From positions 82,137-146,136 of IMG/VR virus record IMGVR_UViG_3300020424_000002: 64,000 nt of DNA; one strand, written 5' to 3'. The position numbers were made by a program, and so were the translations under genes. This stretch comes from a virus. The notes beneath the pieces were generated by a model, which worked only from the letters and a program-made list of their open reading frames with translations, ran no database searches and was not told the origin of the DNA. Shown here piece after piece: positions 9,183 to 16,749 of the stretch; positions within the stretch are counted from its first letter, which is position 1; the number at the start of each line of letters is the position of its first letter.

Positions 9183-11291
9183 CTATACTAATGGGAATGA
9201 TTTTGCAGATGATGTTATTTTAACAGTTTGAACTTGTAATCCAAAAAAGTTTAACAATGCATTGAACATTCCTTTTCCTAAATTTTTAATTTTTTTAAAT
9301 ACTGCTTTAACTCTTTTCATAATTGCATTTAAAATTTTCTTTGCTTGATTCTTTATTGCAGAACCCACATCTTTAACCTTTTGTACTAATCTACTAAACA
9401 TTTGAAACTCATCTAATTGTTCTACTGCACCTTCATGTAAAAGTTGCATACCCATTCTTTCTTTTTGTAATTCTTCTTTTACAATTTGTTTAAAGTTTAC
9501 TTTACCACTTCTCATGGAGAGATAAGGTTTAGAACCACCACCACCTGTTTTAAATGATACATAGAACTTGTTTGTTTGTGCAAGAACTTTTGCATCCGAT
9601 GGTTTGTTCATAGGAAGATGTTTAGTAATTGTTCCATTATCTGCATTAAACTCTACCAATTCATTTGCAACTGCAAGTGGTTCTGCAAATTTTCCTATTC
9701 CAGTTGCAGCTTCAAAGCAGAAGAATTGTTTGAAATCTAAACTTTCAAATAAAGAATCCATTTCAGCAGTTAGTTCTTTTGCAGTAAATTGTAAGTTTTC
9801 CATTTGTTCTATACTTTTCTTTTGTGCTGGTGTTAAAGGTTTACCACTATCTCTAAGTTTTTCTAATGCACCTATAGTTCCTTTTTCATTCATTTCACCC
9901 ATTTTCTTTTCTAAACTATCAATAACACTCTTAACTTGTCTAGGTGAATTTTCTCCCATCATTGACATTGCAGACTCAAATGTTGATATTGTTTCTTCTT
10001 TTTTACCAGACATTAACTGTGAACCACCAGCTTTCTTTAGAGATATTTTTCTTTTTCTTTTATTACCAAGTAAATCTGTTTTAGGTGTTTTGTTTTTACC
10101 TTTCCATTTTGGATTTAATTTTGCAGTTGAACTTCCAAACTGTTCTAGTTCAGTTATTCCTAGTTTCTTTTTGAATGTTTTTCCAAGTTTAATTGCATCC
10201 TCTCCATAGTTTGCCCAAAACTTTTCTGCTCTGTCCCACTCTGCACCTTCTTGTTTATCATTGACTGCAACTGCAATTAGAGCTTCCCAATCTTCTCCTG
10301 CTGGTGTTGGGTTTCCATCTGGTAATCTAGTAAAGTAAGAACCATAAGAACTTGAAGTACCAGCAAGTGTTATTGATTTACCATCTGGTGCTTTTAGTTG
10401 TTTTCTTGCATCACCTGTTCCTATATCTACTGGCAAATCTTTATCATCTTCAACTTCAAACACATCACCAGACTTATATCCTAATGAATTTAATTTACCC
10501 CATTTACCATTGTATAAAAATTGAAATCCTGTTTTATACTTTCCTTGCATTATAGATGCTTCATTTAAATCTGAAATACCTTCAAAGTGTAGTTTAGTTT
10601 CTTTTATACCAGACTTTTCTTTGTAGTGATTATAGAATGCACCAGCAAGTTGATGACCAAACTCTGTATCCGAAGGATAGTGAACTCCAGCAATCTGTCT
10701 AGAATTACCTATATCGTCACCTATTCTTTTGATGTTACCTTTATGTTCAAATGGTACTCTGTCTGCAAGATACAAACTTACAAACCTACCTTCGGTTGCA
10801 TGTCCAGAAGGATATGCTGGTGTCTCTGCTGTTTTTAGTGGATAAACATTGAAGTTTGCTTGACGAAAGAATGTAAGAACTTTCGACAGTTTTTGTGGTC
10901 TTGGTCTGTTGTAATGTATCTTAAGTTGTAGAACAATAGGTGCAAGTTGGTCTTTTAATTTTATAACATCTTCCAAATCTTTCATTGGTAAATCATGTTC
11001 TTTGTAATAATTCTTAAATGGTTTCATCAACTTTTGGTCAACTAAGTCCATAAATTCTCTTGCATCATTACGATAAACTTCGTAAGATTGTAATATTTTA
11101 AGTTCTTGTTTTGTTGCTACAGAAGAATTTTTGTAAGGATGATACTCTACCCACTGTTGAACTGGGAAATCTTTAAACACTCCTCTGTCTGCATTTAACT
11201 GTTTTTTTCTCTTGGGAGACATAGGCATGTTATGACCTAGATTGTCTACTGAGGAGTTGTCTTCTTTTAGGTGTTCGTAAAATGTTTGCAT
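9183..11291 (-). CDS. PAP2-family phosphatase fused to large phage domain
   Basis: I start this 702-residue protein at 11291, because the longer frame begins inside a terminator. The three PAP2 motifs are complete: KIHYNRPRP (124-132), PSGHA (161-165) and SRQIAGVHYPSD (197-208). These give acid phosphatase or lipid-phosphatase chemistry through a phosphohistidine. The N-terminus MQTFYEHLKE resembles a capsid-targeting peptide. Related FKQ motifs recur internally (LDFKQFFCFE, VNFKQIVKEE). The last 80 residues are amphipathic and Lys-rich. A late box lies five bases before the ATG. Packaging and delivery of a phosphatase is inferred. Confidence 0.75.
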   Translation of the reverse strand: MQTFYEHLKEDNSSVDNLGHNMPMSPKRKKQLNADRGVFKDFPVQQWVEYHPYKNSSVATKQELKILQSYEVYRNDAREFMDLVDQKLMKPFKNYYKEHDLPMKDLEDVIKLKDQLAPIVLQLKIHYNRPRPQKLSKVLTFFRQANFNVYPLKTAETPAYPSGHATEGRFVSLYLADRVPFEHKGNIKRIGDDIGNSRQIAGVHYPSDTEFGHQLAGAFYNHYKEKSGIKETKLHFEGISDLNEASIMQGKYKTGFQFLYNGKWGKLNSLGYKSGDVFEVEDDKDLPVDIGTGDARKQLKAPDGKSITLAGTSSSYGSYFTRLPDGNPTPAGEDWEALIAVAVNDKQEGAEWDRAEKFWANYGEDAIKLGKTFKKKLGITELEQFGSSTAKLNPKWKGKNKTPKTDLLGNKRKRKISLKKAGGSQLMSGKKEETISTFESAMSMMGENSPRQVKSVIDSLEKKMGEMNEKGTIGALEKLRDSGKPLTPAQKKSIEQMENLQFTAKELTAEMDSLFESLDFKQFFCFEAATGIGKFAEPLAVANELVEFNADNGTITKHLPMNKPSDAKVLAQTNKFYVSFKTGGGGSKPYLSMRSGKVNFKQIVKEELQKERMGMQLLHEGAVEQLDEFQMFSRLVQKVKDVGSAIKNQAKKILNAIMKRVKAVFKKIKNLGKGMFNALLNFFGLQVQTVKITSSAKSFPLV

Positions 11292-11296
11292 AATAC

Positions 11297-11304
11297 TATT
11301 TATG
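11297..11304 (-). promoter_or_regulatory. late promoter box CATAAATA, leaderless spacing
   Basis: The box is followed by GTATT and then ATG (11291), again placing the predicted +1 on the start codon. It lies just beyond the terminator at 11305-11339. Confidence 0.7.
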
Positions 11305-11339
11305 CAAATAAAAAAGGGAACAATGGCCATTGTTCCCTT
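11305..11339 (-). terminator. rho-independent terminator, perfect palindrome
   Basis: A 26-base perfect inverted repeat (AAGGGAACAATGG then CCATTGTTCCCTT, 11314-11339) is followed on the minus strand by TTTTT. It ends the small-gene unit upstream of the PAP2 gene. Confidence 0.75.
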
Positions 11340-11417
11340 AGTAGCAATTTACTCTGTTAGTTATATGTGAATGTTTTCCTAACTTGTTCCGAGCGGAAGG
11401 ACGCCAATCGACTCTAT

Positions 11418-11564
11418 CTACTGCCCTACGATTTCACTGGACTCATTTCTTTGTTTTTCTTTTTCCCAATCTTCCCAATCATGTGGTGTTCCAGCATTAG
11501 GTCTGGAATTAGATTTTGCTCTTTCCCATGCTTGTTTTTCTAATGTTCTAGGAAAATCTTTCAT
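11418..11564 (-). CDS. 48-residue hypothetical protein
   Basis: This short frame begins MKDFPRTLEKQAWERAKSNS and is charged and Trp-rich (DWEDWEKEKQ). Its ATG overlaps the stop of the upstream gene as ATGA, indicating translational coupling. The next signal downstream is the palindromic terminator at 11305-11339. About 80 bases between its stop and that terminator hold no gene that I can see. Function unknown. Confidence 0.5.
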   Translation of the reverse strand: MKDFPRTLEKQAWERAKSNSRPNAGTPHDWEDWEKEKQRNESSEIVGQ

Positions 11565-11755
11565 TTCTTTAATCTATGTTGTTTTAAAAGATTGTCGTAT
11601 TCTTCAATTTGGTTTTGAAGTTTTATTTGTTTGTCTTCGTTTACTTTGAGTTTTCTTAAGTGTATAAGTTCTTTCTTCAAAGTAACTTTTCTTTGAAGAA
11701 TATCAACTGTTGCATTACTACTTAAAGTACCAAGTTTGTTCCCATTATCAGACAT
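11561..11755 (-). CDS. 64-residue coiled-coil-like hypothetical protein
   Basis: I start this gene at the ATG at 11755 (MSDNGNKLGTLSS), which has AGGA upstream; a longer frame would overlap the membrane-protein gene by about 97 bases. Residues 20-64 are Lys/Glu/Leu-rich with heptad-like spacing, suggesting a helix or short coiled coil. It overlaps the end of the preceding gene by 34 bases. Function unknown. Confidence 0.45.
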   Translation of the reverse strand: MSDNGNKLGTLSSNATVDILQRKVTLKKELIHLRKLKVNEDKQIKLQNQIEEYDNLLKQHRLKK

Positions 11756-11898
11756 ATTATAATTATTCCTATCAAAATGTATCGATTTCTCCTTACTCTT
11801 TGACGATACTGTAACCATGGTAAAAAATCTTCACCAATTTTTGGTATATAATCCTTAAACTCTGAGTTAGGAAATATATCCTTAAAGTATTTATGCAT
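11722..11898 (-). CDS. 58-residue single-pass membrane protein
   Basis: A short frame starting MHKYFKDIFP, with a basic stretch (RQRVRRNR) followed by a C-terminal membrane segment (ILIGIIIICLIMGTNLVL). The ATG lies inside the last codons of the HAD-phosphatase gene, giving an overlapping start. A positively charged flank and one helix suggest a cytoplasmic N-terminus. Its role is not known. Confidence 0.45.
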   Translation of the reverse strand: MHKYFKDIFPNSEFKDYIPKIGEDFLPWLQYRQRVRRNRYILIGIIIICLIMGTNLVL

Positions 11899-12427
11899 TT
11901 TTAGATTCTCCTTTTACCAATTTTAATACGCTTCTCATTTTTTTAAGTTCTTCAATAGTGTGTTTTGCAGACTTATGTAAGATACCAATTCCACCAGCAT
12001 TCTCCCATGCTTCTATGTTTTTTGGTCTGTCGTCAATTAAAACATTACCTTTTTGTGCAAAAACAGCCTTTTGAGTACCACTATAAGTGCATGTAACTAC
12101 AACATAAGGGTCTACATACTGTTTAATCCACTCGTTTTTATCATAAACTACAATGTTTCTATTGATTGCACCAGCAGCTGTAAGTATTTCCCAAGGTAAT
12201 CCAGTATGTTTTACATACCCAATCAACTCATGATAATCAACCATTGGTGGTAAATTTCTAAATAATCTTTTGTTTGTTAGTTCTTCTTTTCTCTCATCAT
12301 ACTCAGAATGACCATAATCATCGGAAGTTAATGGTCTACCTAACATATCACTGACACCAGCAAGGAAATCAACAAGGACTCCATCCATGTCAATAAAAAT
12401 TCTTTTTGGTGCTACTTTATTCTCCAT
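11891..12427 (-). CDS. HAD-family phosphatase (5'-nucleotidase-like)
   Basis: A 178-residue HAD-fold protein. Motif I is FIDMDGVLVD (residues 11-20; Asp13 nucleophile, Asp15 acid/base). Motif II is the TAAG segment near 103, and motif IV is LIDDRPKNIEAW near 150. Length and motif spacing fit 5'(3')-deoxyribonucleotidases or related phage HAD enzymes, which would help recycle nucleotides. It overlaps the end of the preceding small gene by 11 bases in the early unit from 12650-12679. Confidence 0.8.
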   Translation of the reverse strand: MENKVAPKRIFIDMDGVLVDFLAGVSDMLGRPLTSDDYGHSEYDERKEELTNKRLFRNLPPMVDYHELIGYVKHTGLPWEILTAAGAINRNIVVYDKNEWIKQYVDPYVVVTCTYSGTQKAVFAQKGNVLIDDRPKNIEAWENAGGIGILHKSAKHTIEELKKMRSVLKLVKGESKNA

Positions 12428-12626
12428 GTAATGCTCTCCAGTCTGCTGGAGTATATCCAGTCATGATAAACTCCCTCTCATCATCATTAAGGTTAGGGAA
12501 GATATCTTGAATTAATCTCCTCTCTTCAGCAGGTGCATTCCACTCTGCAATTTGTTCTTGACTAATGTCAAGATACATCTTGTTAACATTACCTGTTAGG
12601 GGACTAATTCTTGTTACTTCTACCAT
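12417..12626 (-). CDS. 69-residue conserved phage protein
   Basis: This small protein starts MVEVTRISPLTGNVNKMYLD and ends with DDEREFIMTGYTPADWRALH. The pattern of an N-terminal TG motif, a helix and a C-terminal ErEFimtG-x-x-x-x-W block is one that I recognise from many tailed phages without a function. AAGGAG precedes the ATG and the early promoter at 12650-12679 drives it, so it is probably an early gene cotranscribed with the HAD phosphatase. Confidence 0.6.
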   Translation of the reverse strand: MVEVTRISPLTGNVNKMYLDISQEQIAEWNAPAEERRLIQDIFPNLNDDEREFIMTGYTPADWRALHGE

Positions 12627-12649
12627 ATTTACTCCTTTACTATGTACAT

Positions 12650-12679
12650 AGTATACAATTTTATGTACCTATGTGTCAA
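12650..12679 (-). promoter_or_regulatory. early promoter, 18-bp spacer with GGTACA
   Basis: Minus-strand TTGACA, an 18-base spacer (CATAGGTACATAAAATTG) and TATACT. A leader with AAGGAG leads to the ATG at 12626. Confidence 0.8.
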
Positions 12680-12680
12680 A

Positions 12681-13028
12681 TTACCTTAAATAGTCTGGGC
12701 CGTATATTCTCATTGAGTTAGGGTCAATTCTATATCCATCAAAAAGGTTTCCTCTTGGTGCATTCAAAGCTGGTGTTTTCCATCCAGCAGATTTGAGAAT
12801 ATCACCTTCTCTAAAAGTGATTCCACTTGGTTTAGACCATTCCTTTTTGTTAATAAAACCCCATACTGAACGATGGTCACCATGTTCACAATTGATTATA
12901 CGAATGTATTTTGGGCCAACTGAATAATCAAAAGATACTTTATCTCTACTGTGTTCCCATCTTTCATGCATTGCTTTTGTCAAACACTCACATAACCTTT
13001 CTACTTTTTCTTTTAACTCTGGACTCAT
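12681..13028 (-). CDS. 115-residue conserved hypothetical phage protein
   Basis: The protein has a helical N-terminus, then a beta-rich region with KYIRIINCE, SVWGFINKKE and GDILKSAGWKTPALNAPRG. This order (RI..., SV.GFI, W..PA..PRG) recurs in small phage proteins of unknown function that I recognise by pattern. It abuts the upstream gene (shared base 13028) and ends two bases before the next early promoter, consistent with an early transcript that also carries the 101-residue gene. Confidence 0.55.
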   Translation of the reverse strand: MSPELKEKVERLCECLTKAMHERWEHSRDKVSFDYSVGPKYIRIINCEHGDHRSVWGFINKKEWSKPSGITFREGDILKSAGWKTPALNAPRGNLFDGYRIDPNSMRIYGPDYLR

Positions 13029-13333
13029 TATGCAATCTCCCTATCATATTCAAAACCTTCTTTCATCCAATCGACTAAAGTACCTTTCATACTCCATGCA
13101 TTGTAATCACCAGTACATTTAATTCCTATACCATATGAATCAAAAACTAACTTGTAGTATTTGTTTCCATCAATCATATCGTAACCATCTTTTCCACTTA
13201 ACCAATATGCATCATATTGACCTTTAACTGGAACTAAATTTATATTACATTTTTTACGAAGAAAATTTACAACTTTATCAACTGAAATTTTTCCTTCTTT
13301 ACTTAATATTAGTTTTGCATTACCTAATTTCAT
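13028..13333 (-). CDS. 101-residue hypothetical early protein
   Basis: No family recognised. The sequence MKLGNAKLILSKEGKISVDK begins a mixed alpha/beta, Tyr/Trp/Asp-rich protein without membrane segments or signal peptide. GTGAGG precedes the ATG, and the early promoter at 13358-13387 lies upstream. The upstream element GTGAGGTATAAA is repeated before the cobS-like gene (40846), so the two leaders are related. Confidence 0.5.
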   Translation of the reverse strand: MKLGNAKLILSKEGKISVDKVVNFLRKKCNINLVPVKGQYDAYWLSGKDGYDMIDGNKYYKLVFDSYGIGIKCTGDYNAWSMKGTLVDWMKEGFEYDREIA

Positions 13334-13357
13334 TTATACCTCACAATTTATACATAT

Positions 13358-13387
13358 ATTATACTAAAATGTGTACCCTAGTGTAAA
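13358..13387 (-). promoter_or_regulatory. early promoter, 18-bp spacer with GGTACA
   Basis: Minus-strand TTTACA, 18 bases including TAGGGTACACATT, then TATAAT, followed by a leader ending GTGAGGTATAAATG. Confidence 0.75.
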
Positions 13388-13599
13388 GGTCTTTCGTCAC
13401 CATTTACAAAGATGGATACTAAGTCATAATTTCCAATGATGTCAATACCTATACGATATCTGACACTTTGACACATTAAATCCCAACTTGCATCAATATC
13501 AGATTTATCAAGTGCAAGTTGCATTTCTTTCGAATTGAGAGGGATGTTGATGAGACGAAAGTCTCCACCCCTTTGTTGTATTACTATCCCATTTTTCAT
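13378..13599 (-). CDS. 73-residue hypothetical early protein
   Basis: I start at 13599 (MKNGIVIQQRGGDFRLINIP), because codons further upstream would be read from the promoter itself. The TATAAT box lies six bases before this ATG, so the message is predicted leaderless. The product is a small mixed alpha/beta protein with no recognised family. It is one of several short early genes between the HAD phosphatase and helicase 41 that could act in host takeover, which is a guess from position. Confidence 0.5.
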   Translation of the reverse strand: MKNGIVIQQRGGDFRLINIPLNSKEMQLALDKSDIDASWDLMCQSVRYRIGIDIIGNYDLVSIFVNGDERPLH

Positions 13600-13605
13600 A
13601 CTTAT

Positions 13606-13635
13606 ATTATATGAAAAAATGTACCTATGTGTCAA
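13606..13635 (-). promoter_or_regulatory. early promoter, 18-bp spacer, leaderless spacing
   Basis: TTGACA, CATAGGTACATTTTTTCA, TATAAT, ATAAGT, ATG. The -35 overlaps the stop of the preceding oxygenase gene. The predicted +1 is the A of the start codon. Confidence 0.8.
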
Positions 13636-14285
13636 TCCCAGTGTGGTGGTTGATTTTCAAAATCGTGATGAATATTACCAGCTATACAATATCTATCTGT
13701 TTTAACTGTTACTGGTTTTACTTGATGAAAACAGTATGCTGGAAAGACTACTAATTGTCCTGTATGTGGTGGAATGCTAAGCATGGTTTTCCCCCATTGA
13801 TGTGTTTTTTCTTGCACATGGTCTGCACACATAGATAAATCCATTTCTATACTACCATCTGGGAAAGTGCATATTTCTAATGGTTGTGCAATTTCTGGAT
13901 TTTCAATATATGGATAATAGGTAAAACTTACCAATGCTGGTTCATGAGAATGTGCTGGTGTTACATCGTTTACATTATATTCCATACCCCACACCTGTGA
14001 AAATACTGGTAAAAAATCTTTGATTTGTGTCATAAAATTATTCGTAATTTCATATCCAATCCAGTCTAAAAGGTGTTGCATATGTGAACTATCAAAAGAT
14101 TTCCAACCTGTGAATTTGGAAACACCAGCATTTATTGTATCGTGGACACCTTGTCCTTTTCCATCCATGTCAAGAATGTAATTTACAAGGTGATGATTGA
14201 TGTCCATAATTTGTTGAGGAGCATCAGTTGTATAGACCTTGGTATTAGTTGATAGGTCTGGTATGAAGTTATATGTCCCATCCAT
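13632..14285 (-). CDS. 2-oxoglutarate/Fe(II) oxygenase-like protein
   Basis: I start this 217-residue protein at 14285 ([10 protein letters not shown]), overlapping helicase 41 by 17 bases; longer starts would overlap it by more than 100. The core TPAHSHEPALVSFTYYPY (about 138-155) and FPAYCFHQVKPV with a following Arg near 190 match the double-stranded beta-helix of putative phage 2OG-Fe(II) oxygenases. The substrate is unknown; protein or small-molecule hydroxylation is possible. Cotranscribed with helicase 41. One of six such genes in the window. Confidence 0.65.
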   Translation of the reverse strand: MDGTYNFIPDLSTNTKVYTTDAPQQIMDINHHLVNYILDMDGKGQGVHDTINAGVSKFTGWKSFDSSHMQHLLDWIGYEITNNFMTQIKDFLPVFSQVWGMEYNVNDVTPAHSHEPALVSFTYYPYIENPEIAQPLEICTFPDGSIEMDLSMCADHVQEKTHQWGKTMLSIPPHTGQLVVFPAYCFHQVKPVTVKTDRYCIAGNIHHDFENQPPHWD

Positions 14286-15654
14286 CGGTTTTTTCTCCAG
14301 AGATTCTCTGGCCAGATTCACTTTTATCAAATGCAGGCCCAGAGTCATGTAATTCTTCTGTTGCAGACTGTTCACAATCATACAACTTCATTCTTGCTCT
14401 GTCTACACCTATGATGAATCTTCTGAAATAAGTTGGGTCATTATATCTATTCTTCAATTGTTTGACCATGATTTGGTCAAGTTCTTCTAGTTCTTCTGTA
14501 GATATTAATGCAACCATTAAGTCAGCAGTTGCTGGTAAACCAAATGATTCGGATGTATCTTCAAGTCCTATATCTGTAGATGTAAATCCTTGTCTGTTAG
14601 TTTGTGTTGCAGTGACAATTGGTAGTTTGAATTCAACTGCAAGTCCTCTCATTTCCTCTGCAATACTCTTAACCATCGTATAAGAGTTTACACTTGAGTT
14701 TGCTCTCATTCTTGCAGATGCACAAATGTTTAGATAATCAACATAAATGATATCTGGAATAAAGTCTTTTTTAAGATTAAGTTCTTGTAGTAAATGTCTA
14801 AAATGTCCTGTATGTGCAGACGCAGTAGGATATTCTTTAACGATTAGTTTACCTGTTGTCTTATCACGAATAGATTTAACTTTCTTATCATACATATCTT
14901 TTGGTAAATTAGAAAGTTCTTGAATAGGTAAGTTCATTAGATTTGCATCGATTCTTTCTGCAATCTTTTCTTCACTCATTTCCATGGATATATAAAGTAC
15001 ATTCTTACCCATCATAAGATTGTTGGCTGCACAATGACACATGAATAATGATTTACCAACACCTGTTCCAGCCATAACAACATTCAAAGTTTTATTTGGT
15101 AAACCACCCTTTGTAATCTTGTTCATCATTTCAAGGTCGAATGGTAGTTTGTCTTCTACAGTGTTGTAGGATATAAATCTATCATCTGCATCCTCGATAA
15201 AATCATGACCAATGTGTTGGTCAAAAGAAACTGACAATGCATCTTTTAGAATATCTGGAATCTCACCCTTTTCTCTTTTGGATGATTTATCAATAATCTG
15301 AATACTTTCCATAACTGCATTATAGATTGCTCTATCTTTACACCACTTCTCAGTTTCATCTACAAGAAAATCATGTGGTGTTTCTTCACTATTTTCTTTA
15401 CATGCATTGATTATGTTTTGTGCATTCTTAATCTCTTCATCATTATGACCAGACAAATCATTTAGTTGAATATTCAAAGCTTCATGAGTAGGACACTCAT
15501 TATACTTCATAAAGTATTCAGTGATTTGTTTATATACTAATCTTTCTGACCTATCTGTAAAATAGTCTTCCTCTAGATATGGAAGGACTTTTCTTGTAAA
15601 ATTATCAGATGTAAAAAGATTTTTTAATATTGATTCTTCAATTCTATTCTGCAA
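14269..15654 (-). CDS. 41: replicative DNA helicase gp41 (DnaB family)
   Basis: A 461-residue helicase that unwinds the fork ahead of polymerase 43 and, in T4, pairs with primase 61. The N-terminal helical domain (about 1-150) is followed by a RecA-like core with Walker A AGTGVGKS (195-202), [15 protein letters not shown] in the typical H1a position, and IIYVDYLN as Walker B. The length equals T4 gp41. It overlaps uvsX by 11 bases. No primase gene is in this window. Confidence 0.93.
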   Translation of the reverse strand: MQNRIEESILKNLFTSDNFTRKVLPYLEEDYFTDRSERLVYKQITEYFMKYNECPTHEALNIQLNDLSGHNDEEIKNAQNIINACKENSEETPHDFLVDETEKWCKDRAIYNAVMESIQIIDKSSKREKGEIPDILKDALSVSFDQHIGHDFIEDADDRFISYNTVEDKLPFDLEMMNKITKGGLPNKTLNVVMAGTGVGKSLFMCHCAANNLMMGKNVLYISMEMSEEKIAERIDANLMNLPIQELSNLPKDMYDKKVKSIRDKTTGKLIVKEYPTASAHTGHFRHLLQELNLKKDFIPDIIYVDYLNICASARMRANSSVNSYTMVKSIAEEMRGLAVEFKLPIVTATQTNRQGFTSTDIGLEDTSESFGLPATADLMVALISTEELEELDQIMVKQLKNRYNDPTYFRRFIIGVDRARMKLYDCEQSATEELHDSGPAFDKSESGQRISGEKTDGWDI

Positions 15655-16696
15655 TTACTTCACCTGTTTCTGTATCAATAACTTCTTCTCTACCATACTT
15701 AAACTCTTTTTTTGCACACTCGTTGAGTTGTGTTAAGACTTCTTCTGTAAAGTATTTCTCTGGATTATTATTAATAGTTTTACCGAACTGAGTTGTACCA
15801 TCTGGAAGTTCAATTCTTGTTGATGTCTGTTTAAAGATACCATACTTTAGTGCTAAGTCAAGTAAACCATAGTATCTATCAAGACCTTTGTCATATGTTA
15901 ACCTAACATCAACCATTTTGTTTTCCACTGTAAGTCTTGATTTATGATTCTTACAATGAATAATATTACCAATAATCTCTGTTCCATCTTTTTCTTTTTT
16001 CTTAGATAGATAAATGATTGAAGAGGCTGCATACTTCAATCCACTACCACCACCCATTTCTTTTTGTGGGAACATAGAACCAATCACATCATAGGTATGG
16101 TTCGTTACTATCATCGGTATTCCTACTTTACCAAGTTTCAAAGTTAACACTCTGAATGTACCCTTGATAACTTGTGCCTTGGTCATGTCTCTAACATTTT
16201 TACCAGACCCAATATCTTCTGTTTCTTTGATTGTAGATAACATACCTAGTGAATCAAGAACAAAGAAAAGTTTCTCATCACCTTTCTTTCCTTTCTCAAA
16301 TCCATCGATAATGTTTACAGCTTGAGTTCTAAACTCTTCAATAGTTGTCACTGGAACAAGAAGTATTCGACTTGTATCAATACCTCTTTCCTCTAACATT
16401 TCTTGAGTCAATGCAGATTCAGACTCAAAGTAAACGACATTACCCTCTGGGTTGTCTTCTAAAAACTTTTGTACCATTCCTAATGCAAAGAATGTTTTAC
16501 CTGTTGCAGACTCACCTGCTAATGCAGTTATCTTATTAGATGGGATACCACGATAGATATCACCACTTACTAATGCATTAAAAATATAAGAACCTGTATC
16601 GATATAACCATCAACATCACCTGCTACGATTCCATCGGATACAACTCCTGCTAACTCATTACCACTTGCTTTTGCAAGGTCTTTTAATAAATCCAT
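15644..16696 (-). CDS. uvsX: UvsX recombinase (RecA-like)
   Basis: A 350-residue strand-exchange protein. Walker A is GESATGKT (61-68) and Walker B is [11 protein letters not shown] near 145. The segment [14 protein letters not shown] matches the UvsX/RecA L2 region. In T4, UvsX forms filaments on single-stranded DNA with help from UvsY (here 52649-53095) and drives recombination-dependent replication. The gene has its own early promoter and AGGA-type ribosome site. Confidence 0.95.
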   Translation of the reverse strand: MDLLKDLAKASGNELAGVVSDGIVAGDVDGYIDTGSYIFNALVSGDIYRGIPSNKITALAGESATGKTFFALGMVQKFLEDNPEGNVVYFESESALTQEMLEERGIDTSRILLVPVTTIEEFRTQAVNIIDGFEKGKKGDEKLFFVLDSLGMLSTIKETEDIGSGKNVRDMTKAQVIKGTFRVLTLKLGKVGIPMIVTNHTYDVIGSMFPQKEMGGGSGLKYAASSIIYLSKKKEKDGTEIIGNIIHCKNHKSRLTVENKMVDVRLTYDKGLDRYYGLLDLALKYGIFKQTSTRIELPDGTTQFGKTINNNPEKYFTEEVLTQLNECAKKEFKYGREEVIDTETGEVIAE

Positions 16697-16721
16697 AATA
16701 TATTCCTCGACTTGTTATACT

Positions 16722-16749
16722 ATTATACTATCAATCTCTATTCTGTCAA
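16722..16749 (-). promoter_or_regulatory. early promoter of uvsX
   Basis: TTGACA, 16 bases, TATAAT on the minus strand, with a leader holding GAGGAA before the ATG at 16696. The -35 overlaps the end of the polymerase gene. Confidence 0.75.

Noticed and set aside
9568-10209. Plus-strand frame of 213 codons
   Set aside because: It lies inside the PAP2 gene on the other strand; composition is that of an antisense shadow.
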